Shown here: piece after piece, positions 18,301 through 20,231 of the stretch
How positions within the stretch are numbered: position 1 is the stretch's first letter
How the letters are laid out: each line of letters starts with the position of its first letter
Origin: Candidatus Omnitrophota bacterium
GTDB taxonomy: Bacteria; Omnitrophota; Gorgyraeia; Duberdicusellales; 4484-171
Assembly: GCA_016939345.1 (NCBI GenBank)
Contig: JAFGHG010000163.1
Location: 1 to 20,231, forward strand
Length of the DNA: 20,231 bases
Direction: 5' to 3'
The notes under the pieces: model-generated
Databases searched by the model: none
Told to the model about the DNA's origin: nothing
The model's input: only the letters and a program-made list of their open reading frames with translations
Program-made: the position numbers and the translations under genes

Positions 18301-20231
18301 TTATAGGGATCGCCTACTAACCAAGGAATGATATCAAAAAGGATTTGCTGTTCTTTATAAGATACTACTCTTCTTACTAAACCGGCCAAAGGACGGCAAG
18401 GATCTTTGAAAGCAGAAGCAATAATGCCAAGAGATTCTTGTTTTTTCAAATATCCCTGCAAACCAAAAACTTTTACAGTATGCCTTTGGCTGTCTTCTTC
18501 CGTTAATGTAAACTCTATTTCATCTGATACTTTTATGGTTTTTGCTGTTTCAAAAAGATATTTCCCGGTAATACATTTTCGATCATGACCTGATTTATAT
18601 TCACCATCAAGCAGCAATTGATTCTTCCATAAATCTGGGTCTGAACCGTTAGTAATTCCAACGATTTTTTTGGAAAAGTCTTTAAGTATTGCTATTCTTG
18701 TTACCAATTTGTGCTCCTGGGATACCCCGTTGATTATTAAAACTCTTTCGTTTCTAGCTAGGCTTTTAGCAAAATTTAAACCTATCCTGTTATCTCTGTC
18801 CGGATCAGCTACAAACTCATTACCTCTTGGATCATCTCCTTCTATCCAACGACAGCCATCTCTTACATATTCTCTACCTATGTGGCTTGCAAGCCAGTTT
18901 CTTGTAGCCTCCCAGGGTGGCATATCATAACAAGGCAAAGCTGCAGCCTCTGGAGTATGAGTAGTAAGCACAGTGTAAGTATTATTAAATATTGAAAGCT
19001 GGCCTTTGCCTGAAGGATCTTTGCCGTGCTTAAAGTAATCAATATCATTCTCAACGGCAACCTGCACAAAATAAAGTTGAGGCTCATTAAACCTCAAAAG
19101 GTCTGGTGCCGCCGGTCTTATGCTTGAATCAGCCAGCATATGGCCTTGGCCATCAAAAGCTTTAAACACCTGGACAAAAGCTGCTCCTAAAAAGGCCATT
19201 TGTCTTTCTTTGTCCCCAGTATTATCGTATGGGCTGATAATTGGATCTCCATGCATTTCATGGTCTATTTTATCTTCTGGATAAAGACCGTAGAATATTT
19301 CTGATTGGCGTATGAGCAACACCGGGCAACCATGAGCATCAGCCATATATACCTTTACAAAATAATCTCTGTTATAGCCTAAATCTCTGTCGTAAAATGA
19401 AACAGGCACAGTCATTATTCTTTTCGTTTTTGTGTCAATTACCGGCATTACACCTTCAATATTATCCCAGTCAACCCCAATGTAGTGACGAATTGTTTTA
19501 TCCTGATCAATCTCAAAACGCTTATGCACATAGTGTTCATACAAAGGCATAAAACCGATTACTCTCTCGCCTATTTTTCCATAACCGCCATATGTTTCAC
19601 CTGCTAAAAACCCTAAACCGCCGCTAGCAAGGGCTTGCTGTGCCTTTTGATCCTTTATCTGAGATAAAAATGCCTCAAGGGTAATATCGGCGGTAAATGG
19701 GTTCTGAAGCATGCGTTCTCTTAAAGCTTGTTTTGTAGGCTCTACATCTCTAAAGCTAAAATCACGCAAGACACCTGATCCACTAGCTGGTGATGCACTT
19801 GATTGATTTAACGTTGATACAACATCAACTGCCGACAATAAAAGGAAAACCAAAACAAGAGCACTTAACAATAAACTGGCTGTATTGGAGGCAGTATTTA
19901 AAGAAGATGACCTTTCTTGGCCTTTAATACCAAGATATAAAGGCCTGTCATGCTTTAGCACTAGTTTTAACTTGCCCATGCTGATATCCTTAAAAAACCC
20001 GAACTTCACGCGCAGATCTGTATCTTTTGACTTGGGGTTAAAACCCTCATTGTTGGGGCAGCCCAGAATAAAAACATCATGAGCGCCTTTCTGCTTGACA
20101 GCCTCTATGGCCAAAGCCAGCAAAATAGTGCCTATTCCTCTATGCTGATATTCTTTTGCTACCTGCCAGCCTTTAGCAGAATTATCATATACTGAGGGAC
20201 CAAAAGAATCATATACAGAGTTGCCTTCAAC
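1..20231 (-). CDS. Giant multidomain membrane protein, internal fragment (no start or stop in window)
   Basis: One minus-strand frame, using codons at plus positions divisible by 3, is open across the whole window (6,743 codons, residue 1 here being the codon at 20229-20231). Frame continuity was checked codon by codon near 20200, 18050, 17160, 16830, 15420, 14600, 12670, 11150, 10780, 9540, 8530, 6760, 5410, 3800, 1470 and 300; recognisable domains fall in the same frame all along. No in-frame TAA, TAG or TGA was seen. The chain holds about a dozen enzyme-like modules (two GNATs, GT35-like, kinase-like, PPP, PP2C-like, chorismatase-like, MBL/beta-CASP, LMW-PTP-like, methyltransferase) separated by roughly 17-19 hydrophobic segments. 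Both ends are cut by the window, so true length and start are unknown. It resembles the giant proteins reported for Omnitrophota. The chain may be processed after translation, but no cleavage site is evident. Confidence 0.9.
346..799 (-). other. Unassigned block with HEYQE motif
   Basis: About 150 residues: strands V-R-F-Y-Q-L-T-A-V-V and H-I-L-E-I-Y-F, then a helix with R-A-V-A-F-H-E-Y-Q-E-M-V-K-G-K-A-H-R (H-E-Y-Q-E at 468-482). The strand, helix and H-E-x-x-E layout match the blocks at 14061 and 2874, with an additional His a few residues downstream. Function unknown. Confidence 0.4.
800..862 (-). other. Membrane helix 18 after D-S-N-S-N linker
   Basis: L-S-G-L-L-I-I-G-L-G-V-L-L-N-W-L preceded by D-R-D-S-N-S-N-E and followed by basic R-T-K-S-E, again N-out/C-in by the positive-inside rule. 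Confidence 0.75.
1010..1560 (-). other. Domain: SAM-dependent methyltransferase (class I)
   Basis: Residues about 6224-6407 have the Rossmann methyltransferase order: motif I V-Y-A-D-F-G-C-G-I-G-R-A (1458-1493) for SAM binding, the acidic loop A-Y-G-V-D-I-I near 1415, F-I-E-G-D-I-T (motif II/III region near 1300), and N-A-D-C-I-T-S-F-F-T-L-Q-Y-V-E-D-P followed by L-N-R-G-G-V-M-V-A-A-L (post-motif III). It most resembles Methyltransf_11-type enzymes that modify small molecules. The acceptor is unknown. It lies between membrane cluster 15-17 and membrane helix 18. Confidence 0.8.
1648..2014 (-). other. Membrane cluster (helices 15-17)
   Basis: L-E-L-L-F-Y-A-V-L-T-I-F-L-A-L-I-I-Y (about 1940-2005) after the S-N-N linker; P-F-V-L-Q-V-I-V-F-I-L-T-V-M-L-I-G-F-W (about 1760-1825); and the weaker L-S-G-F-Y-L-G-L-A-A-L-T-M-S-Y-F (about 1648-1695), followed by basic R-P-K-P-G. 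The loop between the first two is strongly charged (K-I-Y-E-R-V, K-H-I-L-K-K-A-E). Confidence 0.75.
2015..2444 (-). other. Unassigned alpha/beta block
   Basis: About 145 residues beginning L-S-L-A-E-I-F-G-L-G-I-E-D-A-I-G, then strands G-L-F-V-S-G-P-G-I-V-V-L-F-Y and A-L-Y-L-H-I-P-D-F, ending in a Gly/Asn-rich linker G-N-N-Q-F-G-E-S-N-N before the next membrane helix. No family recognised. Confidence 0.35.
2445..2569 (-). other. Membrane helix 14 followed by basic patch
   Basis: A-L-I-I-I-S-K-I-L-H-Y-I-L-A-I-L-I (about 2505-2560) runs into the very basic L-R-K-N-L-R-P-K-K-R-K-I-V-R-K-R-L-K (2448-2505), a strong cytoplasmic flank that could also bind nucleic acid or phospholipid heads. Confidence 0.65.
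2570..3239 (-). other. Unassigned block with HELKE motif
   Basis: About 220 residues: helices with A-E-A-A-E-S-L-M-Y-S-L, strands L-L-E-V-N-Y-E-F and T-I-T-I-D-I-H, then a helix R-K-H-E-L-K-E-L-K-Y-L (H-E-L-K-E at 2874-2888) and acidic/aromatic residues (E-Y-H-E-S-A-T-W). The H-E-x-x-E helix after a beta strand repeats the layout of the HELGH (14061) and HEYQE (468) blocks. In proteins of this type such motifs recur, but the family is not characterised as far as I know. A zincin relative with the second His replaced by Glu is possible. Confidence 0.4.
3240..3295 (-). other. Membrane helix 13 (short)
   Basis: C-S-Y-F-I-I-P-A-V-L-M-F-L-I-P-G is a short hydrophobic run between the tyrosine-phosphatase-like domain and basic G-R-K-T-F. 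It may be a re-entrant or peripheral helix. Confidence 0.55.
3340..3834 (-). other. Domain: low-molecular-weight protein tyrosine phosphatase-like
   Basis: Residues about 5466-5630 follow the LMW-PTP/arsenate-reductase fold, which removes phosphate from tyrosine through a cysteine intermediate. The P-loop I-L-F-V-C-H-A-N-I-N-R-S (3780-3815) has the C-x5-R-S signature with nucleophile Cys at 3801-3803 and Arg at 3783-3785. The rest keeps family order: V-F-S-G-G-V, N-S-G-I-D-Q-S, S-S-A-I-L, S-D-V-I-F-V-A-E-E-K-H-R-Q-K-I, and a C-terminal S-D-I-F-D-G in place of the usual D-I-x-D-P acid loop. All catalytic elements seem present. It is the third phosphatase type in this chain and lies next to a membrane segment. 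Confidence 0.82.
3835..4620 (-). other. Unassigned beta-rich block
   Basis: About 260 residues. Beta strands dominate at first (P-G-T-P-V-S-L-E-V-G-L-I-T, then G-F-Y-V-V-A-L-E-E-V), giving a barrel-like look. They are followed by R-V-Q-M-T-F-E-P and L-D-R-K-K-V-K-T-A, and then a helical charged run (S-Y-E-E-A-K-R-A-I-K-K-W) just before the phosphatase-like domain. A PilZ- or OB-like barrel crossed my mind, but no diagnostic motif is present. Confidence 0.35.
4621..4835 (-). other. Membrane pair (helices 11 and 12)
   Basis: A-L-L-I-M-G-I-T-A-G-L-L-W-V (about 4775-4823) follows the linker L-N-S-S-N-N-T. F-T-V-W-F-I-F-L-L-A-I-A-G-I-I-I (about 4621-4670) is followed by R-G-F-S-F-I-Q-T-R-K. Between them is a roughly 30-residue loop. 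Confidence 0.8.
4985..5320 (-). other. Possible degenerate GHKL (histidine-kinase-type) ATPase block
   Basis: After a membrane helix and a short helical spacer, L-K-E-L-K-K-N-L-L (5277-5320) could stand for the N-box, M-K-I-T-A-K-K-T-R-D-N-L-R-V-T-F-V-N (5170-5235) for the strand pair, and Y-G-Y-A-V-G-L-S-N-I-I (5064-5095) plus A-T-L-D-V-E-W-G-N for the G-box and end of a GHKL ATPase. The order is right, but the D-x-G-x-G box is missing, as in an inactive relative. The call rests on pattern only and is weak. Other alpha/beta domains could look similar. Confidence 0.3.
5502..5565 (-). other. Membrane helix 10
   Basis: Hydrophobic run V-Y-I-F-V-F-I-V-L-S-L-F-C-L-G-L-F-V-Y-Y preceded by polar S-E-N-N-L-S-S-G. 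Confidence 0.8.
5600..6503 (-). other. Long helical/coiled-coil block, with a weak membrane run at its end
   Basis: About 300 residues rich in Leu, Glu, Lys, Arg with many Trp and Tyr, such as L-N-N-L-Q-K-R-L-L-E-L-E-R-Q-K (6050-6090) and I-E-E-I-K-T-A-R-E-I-L-D-K-V-L-K (5890-5940). It reads as helical bundles or coiled coils with no catalytic motif. Near 5610-5670 a less regular hydrophobic stretch (L-M-G-F-I-S-F-I-S-T-V-F) may be membrane-associated. Plausibly a stalk or sensor region in front of the GHKL-like block; role unknown. Confidence 0.45.
6504..6789 (-). other. Membrane cluster (helices 7-9)
   Basis: Three hydrophobic runs: I-N-L-I-I-L-S-V-I-A-V-F-S-Y-I-I-L (6738-6788) after S-N-P-D-N-N and before R-L-R-R; V-I-V-V-T-A-Y-A-A-V-A-L-G-I-F-G-Y (about 6636-6699); and L-L-A-A-V-I-G-L-L-A-A-L-F-L-E-F (about 6504-6556) before T-R-R-R-G. 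A fourth, weaker run lies near 6580. The strong basic flanks fix both outer ends on the cytoplasmic side. Confidence 0.75.
6790..7399 (-). other. Unassigned helical block
   Basis: About 200 residues after the nuclease-like domain. First comes a long charged helix (I-K-I-K-E-D-E-L-A-R-Q-E-R-Y-R-R), then a small alpha/beta piece (F-I-V-V-D-I-L-T, V-R-R-E-F-Q-E-L-I-P-R-F) and a Trp-rich stretch (R-F-W-K-P-D-E-F-W-H-L-W-G-Y). It ends in a basic region just before the membrane cluster. No family recognised. Confidence 0.4.
7400..8730 (-). other. Domain: metallo-beta-lactamase/beta-CASP nuclease-like (CPSF73/RNase family)
   Basis: Residues about 3834-4277 give a complete beta-CASP metallo-beta-lactamase module of the kind that cuts RNA. 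Seen: start strand V-I-P-L-G-G-V-D-S-P-G-A-S-S-F; the H-x-H-x-D-H zinc site as S-H-Q-H-I-D-H-I-G (8520-8540); P-A-G-H-I-L-G-A (8211-8234); Y-S-G-D-F (Asp codon 8160); beta-CASP motif A as S-E-A-T-Y-G-S; G-G-T-V-L-I-P-V-F-A-L-G-R-A-T-E; A-T-S-G-M-M near 7690; motif B as L-S-A-H-A-D-C (7473-7493); and motif C as I-L-I-H-A-D (about 7410-7430). All zinc ligands are in place, so this looks active. Membrane segments follow about 550 bases further on. The target (RNA or otherwise) is inferred from the family only. Confidence 0.88.
8745..10080 (-). other. Domain: chorismatase (FkbO/Hyg5)-like with Rid/YjgF-type fold
   Basis: Residues about 3384-3829 match the chorismatase-like family, whose two halves both have the Rid/YjgF fold; known members hydrolyse or rearrange chorismate to hydroxybenzoates. 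Seen in order: L-R-Q-W-N-Y-I-P-D-I-I (9531-9563, the W-N-Y-I-P-x-I signature), Y-Q-I-F-N-D-S-R-G-I-F-Y (near 9400-9440), Y-P-A-A-T-G-I-G-Q (about 9340-9375), S-G-T-A-A-I-R-G-E-E-T (9075-9107), the helix L-T-L-E-N-I-A-N-L-L (about 9010-9045) and the C-terminal A-D-V-C-R-D-K-L-L-V-E-I-E (8775-8818). A basic loop (Q-K-K-K-A-T-P-K) is inserted around 9180-9215. All main signatures survive, so an active fold is plausible; the true substrate is unknown. A chorismate enzyme buried in a giant membrane protein is unusual. Confidence 0.7.
10081..10445 (-). other. Charged helical linker
   Basis: About 120 residues of amphipathic helix rich in Lys, Glu and Leu (I-E-E-L-E-I-I-Q-D-N-K, then Y-K-Q-E-K-D-K-K-V-K-E-A-I-I-K). 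It is probably a short helical-repeat or coiled segment joining the membrane helix to the chorismatase-like domain. No motif. Confidence 0.45.
10446..10511 (-). other. Membrane helix 6 after Q-Q-S-N-N-T linker
   Basis: Hydrophobic run L-L-G-F-M-L-I-G-F-A-I-F-V-L-A-I-K preceded by D-D-S-R-Q-Q-S-N-N-T-E and followed by basic L-Y-R-H-L-I-T-A-V-K-E-R. Positive-inside reading gives N-out/C-in. Confidence 0.85.
10560..11097 (-). other. Domain: GNAT N-acetyltransferase (second copy, complete)
   Basis: Residues about 3045-3224 form a full GNAT domain. N-terminal strand and helices lead to A-I-S-F-I-A-R-D-G-E-K-V-V-G-C-I-A-C, the usual beta2-beta3 hairpin. Motif A follows as V-G-I-A-V-D-P-A-Y-R-G-F-G-I-G-S (10761-10805), with R-G-F-G-I-G as the acetyl-CoA pyrophosphate loop and V-D-P-x-Y-R being very typical. 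The C-terminal part has a basic stretch (R-K-K-F-R-F-I-V-I-H) and F-F-R-P-S-I-I-E-F-G-H-S. The domain is flanked on both sides by single membrane helices. The acceptor amine is unknown. Confidence 0.85.
11112..11187 (-). other. Membrane helix 5 after E-K-S-S-S linker
   Basis: Hydrophobic run L-D-L-L-M-Y-V-S-L-L-L-A-V-S-V-L-A-L-A preceded by S-V-N-S-E-K-S-S-S. The second GNAT starts about 10 residues after it. Confidence 0.8.
11215..11849 (-). other. Unassigned mostly helical block
   Basis: About 210 residues. The first part holds aromatic-rich short strands (F-Y-A-W-Q-D-Y-N-Q-Y-I-W, near 11600). The second is a run of amphipathic, charged helices (I-K-E-L-I-D-S-V-T-I-E-I-S-N-L-I and V-L-D-E-I-F-S-W-V-L-D-E-L). 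No family is recognised. It could be a linker stalk or dimerisation bundle between the PP2C-like domain and the next membrane helix. Confidence 0.4.
11850..12795 (-). other. Domain: PP2C-like protein phosphatase
   Basis: Residues about 2479-2794 resemble bacterial PP2C/PPM phosphatases, metal-dependent enzymes that remove phosphate from Ser/Thr. Seen: V-I-F-G-C-D-G-M-G-E (G-C-D-G-M-G-E at 12660-12680, Asp codon 12672), L-Q-V-G-D-S-R-A (12375-12398) and V-T-T-D-G-L-H-D-P-L-S-D-E-E-I (T-T-D-G at 11982-11993). These are the three classical Asp-bearing motifs in correct order and spacing, allowing for an insertion between the second and third. The final D-N metal motif was not located after the D-G-L motif. 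Fold confident, activity likely but not certain. It follows the membrane hairpin directly and would be cytoplasmic. Confidence 0.8.
12840..13049 (-). other. Membrane hairpin (helices 3 and 4)
   Basis: Two hydrophobic runs about 35 residues apart: one with I-D-I-N-T-L-I-I-F-F-G-A-S-L-L-L-T-M-G (12981-13037) after a K-P-S-S-N-S linker, and one with Y-L-L-P-A-F-L-I-L-V-N-L-F-I-F-Y-L-T-V-V (12840-12902) after R-S-Q-S-N-S. Basic K-K-I-I-L-K and N-R-R follow the second, placing the PP2C-like domain in the cytoplasm by the positive-inside rule. Confidence 0.8.
13050..14560 (-). other. Unassigned block with HELGH zinc-protease-like motif
   Basis: About 500 residues between membrane segments. A strand (R-V-F-I-V-L-N) leads into a helix carrying A-E-R-L-F-H-E-L-G-H-D (14055-14091; HELGH at 14061-14075), a textbook H-E-x-x-H zinc-binding helix, followed by an acid-rich helix (D-R-E-E-E-I-Q-E-E-V) that could supply the third ligand. 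The rest, from about 13900 to 13100, is a mixed alpha/beta region with no motif I recognise (V-Q-L-V-L-T-L-D-K near 13670). A small metallopeptidase or a non-catalytic zincin relative is the best reading of the HELGH part; the remainder is unknown. Confidence 0.5.
14580..14633 (-). other. Membrane helix 2 after E-A-S-N-S linker
   Basis: Hydrophobic run Y-L-I-S-V-V-V-V-V-L-L-L-G-I-I-L-N preceded by acidic/polar D-E-I-V-P-E-A-S-N-S and followed by basic I-Q-K-H-I-F-S-A-K-S-R. Positive-inside reading gives N-out/C-in. Confidence 0.85.
14790..15585 (-). other. Domain: PPP-family Ser/Thr (or ApaH-like) metallophosphatase
   Basis: Residues about 1550-1814 carry the complete signature of the PPP phosphatase family, two-metal enzymes that hydrolyse phosphoserine/threonine or dinucleoside polyphosphates: G-D-P-H-G (15540-15554, the G-D-x-H-G metal site), G-D-I-C-D-R-G (15411-15431), G-N-H-E (15321-15332), H-G-G (15177-15185) and the final G-H (V-G-H-H-E-G, near 14799-14813). 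All metal and phosphate residues appear intact, so an active enzyme is expected. It is bacterial in style, with an insertion between G-D-x-H-G and G-D-x-x-D-R-G. It directly follows a beta-sandwich and precedes a membrane helix. Confidence 0.85.
15600..16095 (-). other. Beta-sandwich module (Ig-like, possibly carbohydrate-binding)
   Basis: About 160 residues made mostly of short alternating hydrophobic strands with a P-E-P-G-Q-Y-E-V turn and aromatic residues (G-G-S-W-Y-A-A-C-W). It is similar in build to the beta-sandwich at the left edge of the window, which has the same G-x-Y-E-strand arrangement. Such domains accompany glucan-active enzymes, but no specific family is certain. Confidence 0.4.
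16270..16905 (-). other. Domain: APH/fructosamine-kinase-like small-molecule kinase fold
   Basis: Residues about 1109-1321 have the layout of aminoglycoside phosphotransferase/fructosamine-kinase-like enzymes, which move the ATP gamma-phosphate to a small molecule. Seen in order: G-D-G-K-Y-F-V-K-I-Y with the candidate ATP-binding lysine (codon 16830-16832), an acidic helix (Y-R-A-E-C-E-F-F-E), the hinge L-V-L-E-N-I, the catalytic loop H-G-D-P-V-P-W-N (16386-16409; Asp at 16401 and Asn at 16386 as catalytic and metal residues), and A-L-I-D-G-E-E with the metal-binding Asp at 16341. All key positions of the family are present, so activity is plausible. The substrate is unknown. It sits between a glucan-phosphorylase-like module and a beta-sandwich, which loosely hints at a sugar. 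Confidence 0.75.
16906..17579 (-). other. Unassigned block with H-x4-H-x3-H motif
   Basis: About 225 residues between the glucan-phosphorylase-like and kinase-like modules. The first part is acidic and disordered-looking (E-D-E-S-L-F-E-E-Q-G-R-D-S-E-S-D). A basic helical stretch follows, then a beta strand (R-F-Q-I-I-I-N) leading into H-D-V-I-G-H-Y-F-Y-H (17145-17174). The strand-then-His-helix layout recalls the three other H-E-x-x-[H/E] blocks in this protein (14061, 2874, 468), but the glutamate is missing here. I do not recognise a family. A degenerate zincin-like fold is possible. Confidence 0.4.
17580..19780 (-). other. Domain: GT35 alpha-glucan phosphorylase-like, divergent, PLP-lysine position is Arg
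   Basis: Residues about 150-884 follow the alpha-glucan phosphorylase family in order: a glycine-rich start (A-S-G-G-L-G-F-L-A-G-E, near 19620), L-T-T-H-T-P (18951-18968), I-N-G-V-S-Q-E-H, I-T-N-G, D-V-W-I-S-M-P-R, then E-A-C-G-T-S-D-Q-R-A-A-F-N-G (18033-18074) and E-N-G-V-N-G-W. Active members use pyridoxal phosphate on a lysine to release glucose-1-phosphate from glucan. In the family motif GTSGxK or GTGNMK that lysine is the residue before the A-A-x-N-G stretch; here it reads arginine (codon 18048-18050). The usual V-L-D-G-W-W segment is also altered to T-L-T-G-G-P. The fold is well supported, but phosphorylase activity is doubtful; a binding or altered transferase role is more likely. Confidence 0.8.
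19830..19883 (-). other. Membrane helix 1 with Ser/Asn/Thr-rich leader
   Basis: About 18 almost purely hydrophobic residues (LLLSALVLVFLLLSA core) follow a S-S-S-L-N-T-A-S-N-T-A-S linker. Basic residues (KLKLVLKHDR, GIKGQER) lie on the N-terminal side and none lies close on the C-terminal side, so the positive-inside rule favours N-in/C-out. Confidence 0.8.
19985..20231 (-). other. Domain: GNAT N-acetyltransferase, C-terminal part (cut by window edge)
   Basis: Residues 1-82 of the window ORF read as the C-terminal half of a GNAT fold, which transfers an acetyl group from acetyl-CoA to an amine. Visible are the acetyl-CoA-binding motif A, with Q-H-R-G-I-G in the Q/R-x-x-G-x-G/A position (20130-20147) followed by a leucine/alanine-rich helix, and a terminal V-K-F-G-F-F strand typical of the family's last beta strand. 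The beginning of the domain lies beyond the right edge. The substrate cannot be told. A hydrophobic segment follows after about 30 residues, so the domain sits just before a membrane anchor. Confidence 0.75.

Noticed and set aside
18878..19087. A 69-codon minus-strand ORF
   Set aside because: It is in a different frame from the giant ORF and lies inside the glucan-phosphorylase-like domain, overlapping its T-H-T-P segment, so it is a shadow.
579..20082. Short plus-strand ORFs of 60-117 codons scattered along the window
   Set aside because: They lie opposite well-supported domains on the minus strand, have no protein-like composition or family motif, and are explained as antisense shadows of a long open frame.
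1..20231. An operon of separate genes, each with its own start
   Set aside because: No in-frame stop, ribosome binding site plus start pair or intergenic gap was found between the modules; the single frame continues through every domain border that was checked.
1..20231. Alternative genetic code (TGA read as Gly or Trp) explaining the long frame
   Set aside because: No in-frame TGA was seen in the frame, so no reassignment is needed.
1..20231. Modular polyketide or non-ribosomal peptide synthetase, the commonest kind of giant bacterial gene
   Set aside because: No ketosynthase, acyltransferase, condensation, adenylation or carrier-protein motif is present; the domains found are of other families.

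Overview
The window looks like the interior of one giant bacterial gene. On the minus strand a single reading frame (codons whose leftmost base sits at a plus-strand position divisible by 3) stays open from one edge to the other. That is 6,743 complete codons, with neither the start nor the stop inside the window. I read the frame by eye on both sides of many checkpoints and found no in-frame stop and no frame change. The plus strand carries only short shadow ORFs. I see no intergenic space, RNA gene, terminator, CRISPR array or insertion sequence. Base composition is around 40% GC by rough estimate, and the standard bacterial code fits.

Layout in translation order (high to low coordinates): tail of a GNAT acetyltransferase (20231-19985); membrane helix (about 19850); divergent GT35 alpha-glucan phosphorylase-like domain (19780-17580); unassigned HxxxxHxxxH block; APH/fructosamine-kinase-like fold (16905-16270); beta-sandwich (16095-15600); PPP-family metallophosphatase (15585-14790); membrane helix; HELGH block (14560-13050); membrane hairpin; PP2C-like phosphatase (12795-11850); helical block; membrane helix; second GNAT (11097-10560); membrane helix; helical block; chorismatase/Rid-like domain (10080-8745); metallo-beta-lactamase/beta-CASP nuclease-like domain (8730-7400); membrane cluster (6788-6504); long helical block; weak GHKL-like block (5320-4985); membrane pair; beta-rich block; LMW-PTP-like phosphatase (3834-3340); membrane helix; HELKE block; basic patch; membrane cluster (2012-1648); SAM methyltransferase (1560-1010); membrane helix; HEYQE block; beta-sandwich running off the left edge.

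The pattern is enzyme-like modules separated by single hydrophobic segments, at least nine of them preceded by a Ser/Asn-rich linker. Three unrelated phosphatase folds and a kinase-like fold sit in one chain. Two GNATs, two beta-sandwiches and four blocks with an H-E-x-x-[H/E]-type or His-rich motif suggest growth by module duplication and accretion.

Taxon (inference): multi-kilobase-long single ORFs with this mixture of glucan-phosphorylase-like, phosphatase, acetyltransferase and membrane modules are known from Omnitrophota, such as 'Candidatus Velamenicoccus archaeovorus'. The local sequence style fits that phylum, but no marker gene is present to prove it. What the whole protein does is unknown. 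Signalling or predation at the cell surface is a guess from the family context, not something the sequence shows.
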